From an uncultured Verrucomicrobiota bacterium (GTDB lineage: Bacteria > Verrucomicrobiota > Verrucomicrobiia > Limisphaerales > UBA1319), in contig CAIMWS010000539.1 in assembly GCA_903845125.1 (NCBI GenBank), positions 1 to 64,000 on the forward strand: a stretch of 64,000 nucleotides of DNA, in the 5' to 3' direction. Below are positions 38,101 through 47,100 of the stretch, piece by piece; the first letter of the stretch is position 1, and every line of letters starts with the position of its first letter. Below the pieces are notes generated by a model. It did no database searches. It saw only the letters and a program-made list of their open reading frames with translations, and was not told the DNA's origin. Made by a program: the position numbers and the translations under genes.

Positions 38101-41100
38101 ATTTATGGCGTGATTCGCGGATCCGCCAGCAATCATGGGGGCCATGCGAATGGCTTCACGGTCCCCAATCCAGCGGCCCAAAGGGATTTGGTCTTGCAGG
38201 CGCTCCAAAACGCCAGCCTCCATCCCCGGCAGATCACGTTCGTCGAGGCGCATGGCACCGGGACCACTTTAGGCGATCCGGTGGAAATCCGCGGTCTCGC
38301 CGAGGCTTATCGGCGCCACACCCCCGAGCGGGGTTTTTGCCGGATCGGCTCGCTCAAGAGCAACCTGGGCCACCTGGAGGCGGCCGCCGGCATCGCCTCG
38401 CTCACCAAGGTGCTGCTGCAGATGCAACACGGTGAATTGGTGCCGTCCATCCACGCCGCGGAACTGAATCCGAACATCGATTTTCCCTCAACTCCGTTTG
38501 TGGTGCAGCAGGCCTGGGAACCGTGGCGTCCCACCGATGCGGAGGGCCGGCCCCTGGCCCGCCTGGCGGCGGTATCCTCCTTCGGCGCCGGGGGCAGCAA
38601 CGCCCACCTGATCGTGGAAGAATCACCGATTCGGGAGCAAATCAGCCAGGAAGAGGGCCCGCAACTGATCGTGCTTTCCGCGCGGAATGAGGAGCGGTTG
38701 AGGGAGGCGATGCGCGGACTTTACGATTTCATCCAACGGCAGCCAGCCACCTCACTCCGCGATATGGCATACACGCTGCAGTGCGGACGGGAGGCCATGG
38801 AGGAGCGGTTGGCTATTCTGGCGGGTTCGCTGGAGCAGCTGAAGGAAAGGCTTCATTCAGCGCTGAATGCGCCGGGCGCCAGCGAGGCGGTTTACCGTGG
38901 CCGGGTGGAAGTGCGCCGGCATCATCGGGAGCGGTCGAAACTGGAACCGGATCCGGATATTCAGGCGGAGCAATGGCTGCGGCAGCGGGACCTGGAAAGC
39001 CTCGCCAAAGCGTGGGTCCATGGCGAGCGCCTCAACTGGAGCCTGCTCCATCCGGGTGAAAAGCCCCACCGGATCAGTTTGCCATTATACCCCTTTGCCC
39101 GGGTGTTGATCCCCACGCCCGAGCTGATGCCCCACCCTGAGCCTGCCCGCCCGGAAACGTTCCTGCATCCCCTGGCGCAGCGAAATACTTCGACTTTGAA
39201 CGCGCAGCGGTTCACTTCCACGCTCCACGGCCGGGAGTTCTTCCTCGCCCACCATGTCGTTGAGGGGAGGAAAATGCTGCCCGCGGCGGCCTATCTGGAA
39301 ATGGCGCGGGCGGCCTTGGAGCGGTCGTTGCCGGAACGCCCCGCCGACCAGGCCCCGGTGCCGCATACCGTGCCGGTGTGGCGGCTCAGCCAGGTGGTTT
39401 GGATGCGCCCATTGTGTGTGGCGGAGGAACCGGTCGAAGTCCAGATCGCGCTGCAGGGGGAGGCCGCCGGCCCGGTGCGTTTTGAAATCAAGACCAGCCC
39501 GGGCCTGGCCGCCGGCCCGGAACCTGTGCATGCCCAAGGCAGCGTCCATTTTGAATTTGGCGCCCGGCCGGAGGCGATCCACCTCGAGGCCATCCGGCCG
39601 GACAGCCCGCGGCAATTTTCGGCGGATCAATGTTACGCGGTATTCGGGGCCTTGGGGATCGACTACGGCCCGGGGCATCGAGGCATCGAAAGGTTGTGGG
39701 CTGGCCCCCGCCAACTGCTCGCCGAATTGCGGCTGCCGGAGGCCATCGGAGAAACGGCCGGCTCGTATGTTCTGCACCCCAGCTTGCTGGATGCGGCATT
39801 CCAGGCAACCATTGGCTTTGGCCTGCTGGAGGCGGGGGTGAAGCCGGCCGGCGAAGCGGCCGCGCCTTCTGGTAATGGCAGCCTTACCATGGACCAACGG
39901 ACCCGGCTCCAGCCTTCGTTGCCTTATGCCGTGGAACAGGTGGAAGTGTTCAATCCGGGCGCGGCCCTGAGGTGGGCGGTGATCCGCCGCCAGGCGGATT
40001 CCACGGCGGCGGGCGCGGTGGAAAAATTCGACCTGGATCTTTGTGACGGGCAGGGGGGTATCCAGGTGCGCATCCGAGGCTTTAGTGCGCGGATTTTGCG
40101 GGAGCCGGGTTCCGGATCGGCAAAACCTTCGCTCCTGCTGCGCGTCCCCCATTGGGAGGCGAAGGAAGCGTATGGTTTGGCCGGTGCGCCGCTCTCCTTC
40201 GAGCGGCGGATGGTGGTTAGTTGCGGCACGGAGGCTTGGATCCCGGCGGCCTTGCAGGTGGCCGGTGCGCCGCCGCATATCGAATGGCTGCCGGCCGTGA
40301 TCAAGGGAAAGAAATTGGCCAAGGATTATTTCAATGCGGTGTCGCAGACGTTTAGCGCGATCCGGAATATTCTCGATGCCAGGCCGGTGGGCGACTCCTT
40401 GGTGCAAGTGATCATGGGGAGCGGCGGCCAATGGCTGGCTCATTCCGGCCTGGTGGGGATGCTGCGGACAGCCCATCTCGAGTCCCCGCGGTTATTCGGG
40501 CAAATCATCCAGTTGGACATGCCGCCAACGGGTGATCGGCTGGCCGGGATTCTGGGCGAGAACGCTGCGGCCCCGGGCGATGCCTGGATTCGCTATATCA
40601 AGAACCGGCGCGAGGTCCTCGCCTGGCGGGAATATAGCCCCTCCATCCCGGTGGTTCCCTGGAAGCATAACGGAGTGTATTTGATCACGGGCGGCCTCGG
40701 CGGCCTGGGTCGCCTCTTCGCCCAGGAGATTGCCACGAGGGCCACCGGGGCCAACATCATCCTGAGCGGGCGGTCCGAGCCGGGGGAAAAGGGGAATCAA
40801 TTCCTGCGATCCTTAAAAGACCAGGGCGCCCAGGCAGCATACTGGCGGGTGGATCTGCGGCATGGCGGCCAGGTCCAGGAATTCATTCGGGCCATCCTGA
40901 AGGAGCGGGGAACCATCCACGGCATCCTGCATGCGGCCGGCGTCGTGAACGATCAGTATTTGCTCCGGAAATCAATTAAAGATATTGAGATGGTGCTCGG
41001 CCCCAAGGTTGCGGGCACGGTGAACCTGGATGAGGCCACGCGGGAGTTGGCCCTGGATTTCCTGATCCTGTTTTCCTCGGGAGCGACGCTGGGCAATCCC

Positions 41101-43053
41101 GGCCAGGGGGATTACGCGGCGGCCAACGCCTTCCTGGATGGATTTGCCCATTATCGGAATGGACTGGTTGAAACGGGTCAGCGCAAGGGCAAAACCATCT
41201 CCATTGCGTGGCCATTCTGGAAAGCGGGTGGCATGCAGATGGACCCCGCCGCGGAGCGATCGATGATGGAGAATGCGGGACTGATCCCGATGGATACCCA
41301 AACCGGTTTGGACGCCTTTTACCGCTGCCTGGCGAGTGCGCGCCCGCAAATCCTCGTGCTGCATGGGATGCCGGCCCGGCTGCAGGAAGTGCTGGCTTAC
41401 CGGCCGGAGCTTACGGGTAGCAGCCAATCCGTAGAAAAGCCAAACCCGGTGGAAAAACCTGGCGCCGGGGCCGGGGAGCCCTCCACTACCAACGACGATT
41501 TGGGCGAAAAACTTGCCGGGCATCTCAAACGGCTGATCGGGGAGACGCTCAAGATTCAGCCCGGTGATATGCGGGCGGACCAGGATCTCTACGGGTACGG
41601 CTTGGATTCGATCATCGCCTTGGAGGTGAATAATCGCTTGGAAAAGGATTTCCCCCGGCTGTCGAAAACCCTGTTTTTCGAATATTCCACCATCCAGGAA
41701 TTGGCTGGCTACTTCCTCCAGGCGCAGCGCCAAAACGTGGAGCGGTTGTTTGCCGGGCAGGCAGCTTCCCCGCCGTCCCCGGCGCCGCCGCCGCCACCGG
41801 CGCCGCCACCGACGCTGCCCGCGGAAGCCCCGGGCCCGCCAGCAACACCCGTGGCTGAAAACCCCTTGCCGCTCTCCGGGGTTGGTCCGGAGCCATTACC
41901 AGCGCTGGCGGCGGAAGCGCCCGGCCCTAACAACAACCATGCGCTTATGCCAGCGGGAGGCCAGCGGCGGCGTGTGGCCAGCATGGATGAGGTCATCCGG
42001 GTGCGCCAATTGACTATCGACCACCCGGCTCCCAGGCCGGCCAGCCGGCCAGCCCGGGTGGAGGGGTGGCCCAACTGGTATTCCGTGTTCCAGAGTTTTG
42101 CCATTTTTGAAAAAATCCAACCGGGCTTCTCCTTTTCACGCATGTTGGCCGGTGGCGATGACGCCGGCCAGGATGCGGCTTTTTATCTGCAGGGACAGGT
42201 GGATCTGCGGCGGTTGCTATTCCACCAGGAAGACTTTCATAAAGTGTCGCGGATCCTCGACCTGGGATGTGGCCGCGGGGCGGATCTCATTGAACTCGCC
42301 TTGAGCCATCCCGGCCTTGTGGGGCATGGCTTGACGATAGATCCCGGGGAGGCGGCCTTCGCCAACCGCATGATCCGTCGCAAAGGCCTGGCGGAGCGGG
42401 TGCGGGTTATCCTGGCGGATGGGGCGGACCATGAGTATGAGCAAAATTACGACCTCGCTTTCAGCATCCAGATGATGCACTTCATTCCGGACCTGGAGCA
42501 GAAGCGGAAGCTGTTGCGCAAGGTTGCTGCCGCGCTGCGGCCGGGCGGAGCATTGCTTATGGCCGAGTTTGTATGCCTGCTGGCCAAGCCGATGCGGGAT
42601 CCCGCTTTGAACGTAACGGTGCATACGGCCGGGGAGTGGGCTGGTATCCTGGGCGATAGTGGTTTGGTGCTGGAGGAGGTCGTGGATGCCAGTGCCGGGA
42701 TCATCAATTTTCTCCACGATCCGGACCTCGACCGGCACGTGGCCGGGCTGGATCCACCGCGGCAGCTGGAAATCCGCAAATACAATCACCAGGTCAAAGG
42801 CCTGGAGAATCACTGGGTCGGTTATTGCGTCATGCGGGCCGTGCGGGATGGCAGCCGCGCAACGGCTGCGCAACGAGTGCAGGCCAGCCGGGAACAATTG
42901 AGCCGCCGGACAACGCCCGGGCAGGCGCGCTCCCCCAAGGCCAATGGCCGATATGGCGCACTTTACCGGGATCTCACCGGGCATTTTCAAGACTGTGTGC
43001 TGACGGCCCGGCCTCAGTTGCCACTCATCCTCAACCAAAGCGACTCACTATGA
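35137..43053 (+). CDS. Trans-AT PKS: KS0-ACP, KS-DH-KR-ACP, C-terminal methyltransferase
   Basis: A protein of 2638 residues. An N-terminal Arg/Glu-rich helix (residues 1-25) is probably a docking element. KS 42-473 has Cys212 but Gln348 instead of the first catalytic His, so it is a KS0. ACP Ser673 (GFSSTMV) follows. The second module has KS 745-1162 (Cys904, EAHGTGT, KSNLGH), DH 1343-1640 (His1373, Asp1552 in DAAFQ), KR 1845-2030 (GGLGGLG, Tyr1993 in DYAAAN) and ACP Ser2158. A proline/alanine-rich linker (about 2209-2265) leads to a class I SAM methyltransferase at about 2300-2600 with LDLGCGRG at 2374-2381. The second module should yield an alpha,beta-unsaturated thioester. The gene ends in an ATGA overlap with the next gene, so the two are translationally coupled. 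Confidence 0.95.
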   Translation: MLSIQEQRRRIAEELERLSRLKAGRKPLASAPAARLPVPEGELEPIAIIGLSGCLPGCQSVDAFWRALDEDRCLLEAPPPERLALWNRLQPGWSERAGRGIPGGGFIPDIRGFAPEFFGVLPGQAHGLDPRQRLLLMSVYHTLEDAGYAPGSLKQKPVGVFVGIEEDEYFQTLQDLGLPPSGGDGLAASMVANRISWFFDFRGPSEVVNTMCSGAAVALHRAVGSLRLGESSMALVGAANLMLRPEPFMQLIQTGQLSPDLSIHSFGRGAQGFLRADGVASVLLKRLSQAEADGDPIYAVIRHTATNYNGKGGMSIAAPDIAAHAELIERCYRQAGIDPREVRYIEAQGMGQPVADLAEWQACNRALSKLAGERGVRLAPGACRIGSLKPMTGHMHSASALGALFKVIHCLRTETIHKIPGFSELNADLESPEQPCAPARHTEPWPTSGRPRLAGLHAYGAGGNNAHLLIQEYRPAFPAEREPAPVILRVSAESVAQRQEVVRRLLEAVGQHPEYPLASVAQTLQQGRDEMACRLAFVAADKTAWMAQARAFLAHQNSPGIFRSEETASGQLPEFMARAGQLAQAWAQGAAGQDWPTAAHHRLHLPGYPFALKDCWFDHIPLETPALARPATGEVMGSAEAEAIVRSLLGRHLEIPSAQVDLDAAFVDQGFSSTMVAGVAAELNRRHSIQLEPARFFEFTSPRQLVGALMEYTGKTITAREAGSPCEPRAAAGGTHAAPRHTPFVPIAIIGLAGRYPGASNLEEFWDNLRQGRDCITEIPADRWPLAEHFDPNPETAAKSGKSYGKWGGFISGLNEFDPLFFKISPLEAESMNPKERLVLQTVWHVLEDAGQRLESLAGDRVGVFFGVTRAGWDAYPGTFSSVANRVSYFCGFRGPSVAMDTMCSSSLVAIHEACQHLQTGGCDLAVAGGVNLYLHPSHFVVLAHGRFLSPDGKCRAFGAGANGMTPGEGVGAVLLKPLARALRDGDRIYGVIRGSASNHGGHANGFTVPNPAAQRDLVLQALQNASLHPRQITFVEAHGTGTTLGDPVEIRGLAEAYRRHTPERGFCRIGSLKSNLGHLEAAAGIASLTKVLLQMQHGELVPSIHAAELNPNIDFPSTPFVVQQAWEPWRPTDAEGRPLARLAAVSSFGAGGSNAHLIVEESPIREQISQEEGPQLIVLSARNEERLREAMRGLYDFIQRQPATSLRDMAYTLQCGREAMEERLAILAGSLEQLKERLHSALNAPGASEAVYRGRVEVRRHHRERSKLEPDPDIQAEQWLRQRDLESLAKAWVHGERLNWSLLHPGEKPHRISLPLYPFARVLIPTPELMPHPEPARPETFLHPLAQRNTSTLNAQRFTSTLHGREFFLAHHVVEGRKMLPAAAYLEMARAALERSLPERPADQAPVPHTVPVWRLSQVVWMRPLCVAEEPVEVQIALQGEAAGPVRFEIKTSPGLAAGPEPVHAQGSVHFEFGARPEAIHLEAIRPDSPRQFSADQCYAVFGALGIDYGPGHRGIERLWAGPRQLLAELRLPEAIGETAGSYVLHPSLLDAAFQATIGFGLLEAGVKPAGEAAAPSGNGSLTMDQRTRLQPSLPYAVEQVEVFNPGAALRWAVIRRQADSTAAGAVEKFDLDLCDGQGGIQVRIRGFSARILREPGSGSAKPSLLLRVPHWEAKEAYGLAGAPLSFERRMVVSCGTEAWIPAALQVAGAPPHIEWLPAVIKGKKLAKDYFNAVSQTFSAIRNILDARPVGDSLVQVIMGSGGQWLAHSGLVGMLRTAHLESPRLFGQIIQLDMPPTGDRLAGILGENAAAPGDAWIRYIKNRREVLAWREYSPSIPVVPWKHNGVYLITGGLGGLGRLFAQEIATRATGANIILSGRSEPGEKGNQFLRSLKDQGAQAAYWRVDLRHGGQVQEFIRAILKERGTIHGILHAAGVVNDQYLLRKSIKDIEMVLGPKVAGTVNLDEATRELALDFLILFSSGATLGNPGQGDYAAANAFLDGFAHYRNGLVETGQRKGKTISIAWPFWKAGGMQMDPAAERSMMENAGLIPMDTQTGLDAFYRCLASARPQILVLHGMPARLQEVLAYRPELTGSSQSVEKPNPVEKPGAGAGEPSTTNDDLGEKLAGHLKRLIGETLKIQPGDMRADQDLYGYGLDSIIALEVNNRLEKDFPRLSKTLFFEYSTIQELAGYFLQAQRQNVERLFAGQAASPPSPAPPPPPAPPPTLPAEAPGPPATPVAENPLPLSGVGPEPLPALAAEAPGPNNNHALMPAGGQRRRVASMDEVIRVRQLTIDHPAPRPASRPARVEGWPNWYSVFQSFAIFEKIQPGFSFSRMLAGGDDAGQDAAFYLQGQVDLRRLLFHQEDFHKVSRILDLGCGRGADLIELALSHPGLVGHGLTIDPGEAAFANRMIRRKGLAERVRVILADGADHEYEQNYDLAFSIQMMHFIPDLEQKRKLLRKVAAALRPGGALLMAEFVCLLAKPMRDPALNVTVHTAGEWAGILGDSGLVLEEVVDASAGIINFLHDPDLDRHVAGLDPPRQLEIRKYNHQVKGLENHWVGYCVMRAVRDGSRATAAQRVQASREQLSRRTTPGQARSPKANGRYGALYRDLTGHFQDCVLTARPQLPLILNQSDSL
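35260..37280 (+). other. Module M10: KS0-ACP after the M9 split
   Basis: The KS has Cys212 in NTMCSGA. The His motif is EAQGMGQ (Gln348), while the second His is kept (TGH, His394). It therefore probably only relays the chain. Unlike M4, no DH follows. The ACP carries Ser673, with Ser instead of Asp just before it. Confidence 0.84.
37369..41760 (+). other. Module M11: KS-DH-KR-ACP (enoyl-forming)
   Basis: All catalytic motifs are present: KS DTMC904SSS, EAHGTGT and KSNLGH; DH HVVEGRKMLP (His1373) and DAAFQ (Asp1552); KR GGLGGLG and DYAAANAF (Tyr1993); ACP YGLDSII (Ser2158). The product should be an alpha,beta-unsaturated acyl-ACP, a possible Michael acceptor for the chemistry of the next protein. 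Confidence 0.9.
41980..42960 (+). other. C-terminal SAM methyltransferase domain (O- or S-methyltransferase type)
   Basis: The domain has LDLGCGRG (residues 2374-2381) followed by a GHGLTIDPGEA strand and a MADFI-like MAEFV strand. This resembles the O-methyltransferase domains of trans-AT PKSs rather than the LEIGAGTGG cMT family used elsewhere in this cluster. It sits after the ACP, at the protein end, and abuts the DUF and PLP-lyase protein. The acceptor could be a beta-hydroxyl or a newly made thiol or persulfide; the sequence does not decide this. Confidence 0.75.
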
Positions 43054-44140
43054 ACCAGCAGGTCATCCATGAGCATGAGTTGGGCAAACATCCGGCACTG
43101 GAGCAGTTGGTGCGGGAAATCGACGAAAGGCATCCGCCGGTGGGATATGAGCGTTTGCTTTACCCCTGGCTCCTGATCATGCCCGAAAACCAGGCTTATG
43201 TGCGGCTGATTCTCGACCAGGCCAGCCAGCTGATCATTCCGCTCCTGCCGATCGATGAAGCTGCCTACGAACACCTGGACGCCTTCAGCCGGACCTCCGG
43301 CTTGGCGATGCTCCTGGTCGATCGATTCCATCCCTGGCTGGCCCAAACCGGGCTGCGGCTGGTGCCGGTGGGGGTGCTGCAGAATATTGAACTGGGTGCC
43401 TTCAGCTTGCAGGGAACCCGTATGCGCAAGCTGCGTTACATGGTGAACCGGTTCGCCAGCTCGGGGAAGGCAAGGACGGTGGAATATACTCCCCAGGACC
43501 GGCCCCCGCTCCCGGCGATGATCGAATTGATGGAGGCCTGGGGAAAGGCCAAGAATAATGTCATCTGGCACACCGCCCTTTGCATGGAACATCTGCTCAA
43601 GGGGGAACTGCCCGCCGGGCACCGGGCTTTTCTGACCTTCCTGGATGACCGGCTCTGTTCCATCATCGTGGTGGAGGCTTTTGGGCGGTTGGGCTGCTTG
43701 ATGGACCAGGAGTTTTACGATCCGGAAAACGCGCCGCTGGGCCACATGGAATTTGCCATTGTGGAAATGATGGAGCGTTTGCGGAAGGAAGGTCTGCAGG
43801 TGCTTTCGCTCGGAGCCACCTGGCATCCGTTCCCCTTTGGGGACCATCCCCATACCGATCCGGAAGGCTGGGCCTGGATTCAGAAAAACCAGGAACGCCC
43901 GACGCTCCTCGGGAAAATCTTTGCGCAAGGGCAGTCCAACTACCAGTTCAAGAAAAAATTCGGGGTCGAAGGTGAGCCGTTATTCGCCTACCTGCCACCG
44001 GCTGCCCCCTGGTCCACGATCCTCAACTATTGGACCGTTTTTTATGAGCATTCGCTGACCCCCGCCCAGTTGAGCGAGCAGTTGCGGAAACGGTGGCCGG
44101 CTGCCGGCCGGCCCTGCCCCTGCCTGGACCGCCCTGACCA
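43050..44140 (+). other. DUF2156 / LPG-synthase-C-like (GNAT fold) domain
   Basis: Residues 1-365. The order of motifs follows the MprF C-terminal domain: a basic GTRMRKLRYMVNR helix, a central LTFLDDRLCSIIVVEAF strand pair, an MEFAIVEMM helix, SLGATW, and a C-terminal NYQFKKKFG segment. MprF-type domains transfer an aminoacyl group from tRNA. No catalytic role can be read here. By position it corresponds to the domain of unknown function that precedes the SH domain in leinamycin-type synthases; homology to that DUF is not tested. Confidence 0.65.
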
Positions 44141-47100
44141 GCGGCAGGCGGCGTGGGATCAAGCGCAGCGGTTCGAGGATCTGGCCTGCTCCGCCAGCCC
44201 GCTGGACCTGATGAGCGATACCTGGTTTGGCCGGGAACTGGAGCCGGTGCGAAAGCGCACCGAATGGTTGAAGAGGCAACCGGTAGCGGATTCGCTTCCT
44301 TTATTGAAACAGCTTTTCCCCTTCAAGCATTTGATCCTGACGCAGCGGGGGCGCGATGCGGAAGCCTTGTTTTATGGGCAGTATCCCAAGGCCAGGCGGA
44401 TCATCCTCACCGCCATCCCTTGGACCTCGACGCTGATGCATCAGCTGGGCAATGGTTTTACGGTGGTGGAGGTGCCGGTTCCTGCGGCGCTGGATCCGGG
44501 ACCGGATTCATTGTTCAAGGGAGAATGCGACCTGGCGGCCCTCCAGGCCCATCTCCAGCGGGACGCTTCCGGGGTGGGGATGGTGGGATTGGAATTGCTG
44601 AATAACGCCACCGGCGGCCACCCGGTGCGGCTTTCCCATGTGCAGCAGCTGCGGGATCTGTTGCAGGGATACGGAGTGCCGCTGGTCCTGGATGCTTCCC
44701 GCATCGTGCGGAATGCCGTGCTGCTCCAGCGTTATGATCCGGCCAGCCAGGAACGGGACGTCTGGTGGCTGGTGCGTGAATTGCTGGCCGGGGCGGATTA
44801 CGTGGTGACCAGCCTCACCAAGGATTTTGGGGTGCCGGCGGGAGGGTTGATTGCCACCAACGATGACGCGCTGGCGGCGCGGATCCGGGCGTGCCAAAGC
44901 GCCCAAGGCTCGGTGGACCTGGCCAAAGACCTGTTCATTGAGCAGTCGCTGGCCGGCAAAGAGGCGATCCGGCTGATGGTCGAAGAACAGCTGGCGCTCA
45001 CCAAATCGCTGCAGGACCGGTTAGCGGATTGCGGGGTCCCCCTTTGCGGGCCCGCCTACGGGCATGCCATCGTGGTTGATTGTGCGAAGTATCTGCCGGA
45101 TCCGGAATCCAAGGCGGCCCGGGAAAAATTCCTGCGCGATCTTTTTATCCAGACCGGAGTTCGGGGCGGGATCCACCAAGCCGGGCAGCAGCGGCAGGGC
45201 CGCCTGGCGCGGTGCATCAGGCTCGCCTTTCCATTGGGATTGACGCGCACCCATGAAGAATTGATTTTCGGGAAATTGCAGGAGTTTCTGGCTCCCCGAA
45301 CCGCGGTGGCGGCGGCGCCTCCCTGGCGCGTCTCCCCCAGCGATGATTTTTCGGCCTTTATTCCGAATGAAGAAAGCGCGGCGGTGGACCCGGAGCCTTC
45401 CGGGATGGAAGCCATCGCCATTATTGGCTTGAGCGGCCGTTTTCCCGGGGCGGACAATCACTATGAATTTTGGGCGGGAATCCAAAGCGGGGCTAACTTT
45501 GTGCAGGAGGTGCCTGGGGAACGGTGGAACCACCAGGAGTATTTCGATCCGCAGCTGGGCAAAACTTTTGTGCCCCACAAAACGCGCTGCAAATTCGGCG
45601 CCTTCCTGAAGGGGCACGATCTTTTCGATGCCGGCTTTTTCAACCTGTCCGACCAGGAAGTGGTCATGATGGATCCCCAGGAACGCCTGGCGATGGAGGT
45701 GGTGTGGTCGTGCATTGAAGATGCGGGCTATACCCCCAGCCAGCTGGGCCACGAAGTGGGGCTCTTTGCGGGGGTCACTTACAATGAATACCAAAAGCTG
45801 ATACCGCGAACGACCCATTCCTGCTTCCTGACCAGCCGCCTGGCCTACTTTTTCAATTTCAACGGGCCAGCCGCCGCCCTGGATACCGGGTGCGCCTCCT
45901 CCATGGCGGCGATGGACGCGGCCTGCCAGAGTGTGAGCAGCCGGCGCTGCCGCACCGCGCTCGTGATCGGTTCGAATGTCATTCTCCATCCGGACCATTA
46001 TGCCAGTTTATCTCCGGAACTAAGCTCGGCCCGCGAGCCGGAGTCGATGCCGTTTGGCGATGCGGATGGTTGGATTCCGGCGGAAGGCGTGGTCGCCATC
46101 CTGCTCAAGCCTTTGAGCCAGGCCAGGCGTGACCGGGATCATATCTATGCGGTGATCAAAGCCAGCGCCCTGGGGCAGGAAGGTAAAACTTCGTGGTTCG
46201 CGGCTTTCAGCCCCAAACGGCAGGCGGATTTCCTCCAGCGGAGCTTCGAGCGAGCGGGTATTTCCCCCGCCACCATCAGCTACGTGGAAGTCGCCGCCAA
46301 CGGTTCGCCGCTGGGCGATGCCATTGAGTTGGAGGGGCTGGCCAAGGCCTTTCGGCAAGGGAGCCAGCGGGATGGTTGCTGCCCCATCGGCACCGTCAAG
46401 GCTAACGCCGGGCACGGCGAAAGTGTATCGACCTTGCTGCAATTGACCAAAGTCTTGCTCCAATTCAAAGCGGGGGAGATCTATCCCTTGCCGCACCCTG
46501 AACGGCGGAATCCGAATATCCGCATCCAGGAGACGCCCTTCCGGTTTCCGGCGGTGATCGAGGCTTGGGACAGGCCCACGTTCCTGGTCGATGGTCAGCG
46601 CTTTTCCGTGCCGCGCCGCGCCTCCATTTCCTCTTTTGGGGGCGGTGGTAACATGGGCCATTTGATTCTGGAGGAGGCTCCCCCGGGCCGCGATGGCCCC
46701 GAGCCGCTGGCTTCCTACCTCCTTCCACTGTCGGCCCAAAACGTGGAACAACTGCGTGGGAAAGCCGCCGAACTGCTGGCCTTTTTCGACCACCTGGAAA
46801 CGCTGGATGCCCACTGGATGGAGACGTATGGGCTGATCCACATCATGCACACGCTCTGGTTGGGACGCGTGGCCCAGGCCCAGCGGGTGGCTTTCGTGGT
46901 GGCCGATCTGGAAGAGTTGAAGGACCAATGCCAGCGCTTCCTGCGCCAGGAGCCGCATCCCGGCATCCTCGTTCAAGGCCAGGGCGTGGCTGGCAATCTG
47001 GATGTCCCCGGATTAATTGAATCGCAAAACTGGCCCGAGCTGGGGCGGCAATGGGTCAGCGGAAGGGAAATTCCCTGGGGGCGTTTTTTCGATTCCCAAA

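Noticed and set aside
41760-41930. GC-rich repeat or recombination site
   Set aside because: It is a CCG-rich stretch coding a proline/alanine linker between the ACP and the methyltransferase; ordinary for PKS linkers.
42825-43049. Extended N-terminus of the DUF-lyase protein (75 codons upstream of 43050)
   Set aside because: It overlaps the methyltransferase coding region in another frame, has low-complexity sequence, and the ATG at 43050 makes the typical ATGA overlap.
43050-44140. GNAT-type PKS loading domain
   Set aside because: Loading GNATs sit before the first ACP of an assembly line. This domain is mid-line, is followed by a PLP lyase, and its motif order matches DUF2156 rather than the malonyl-decarboxylating GNATs.
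44150-45300. Aminotransferase (AMT) domain as in mycosubtilin-type synthases
   Set aside because: The NNATGGHPV, LVLDASR and SLTKDFG motifs follow tryptophanase/tyrosine phenol-lyase, not class III aminotransferases.
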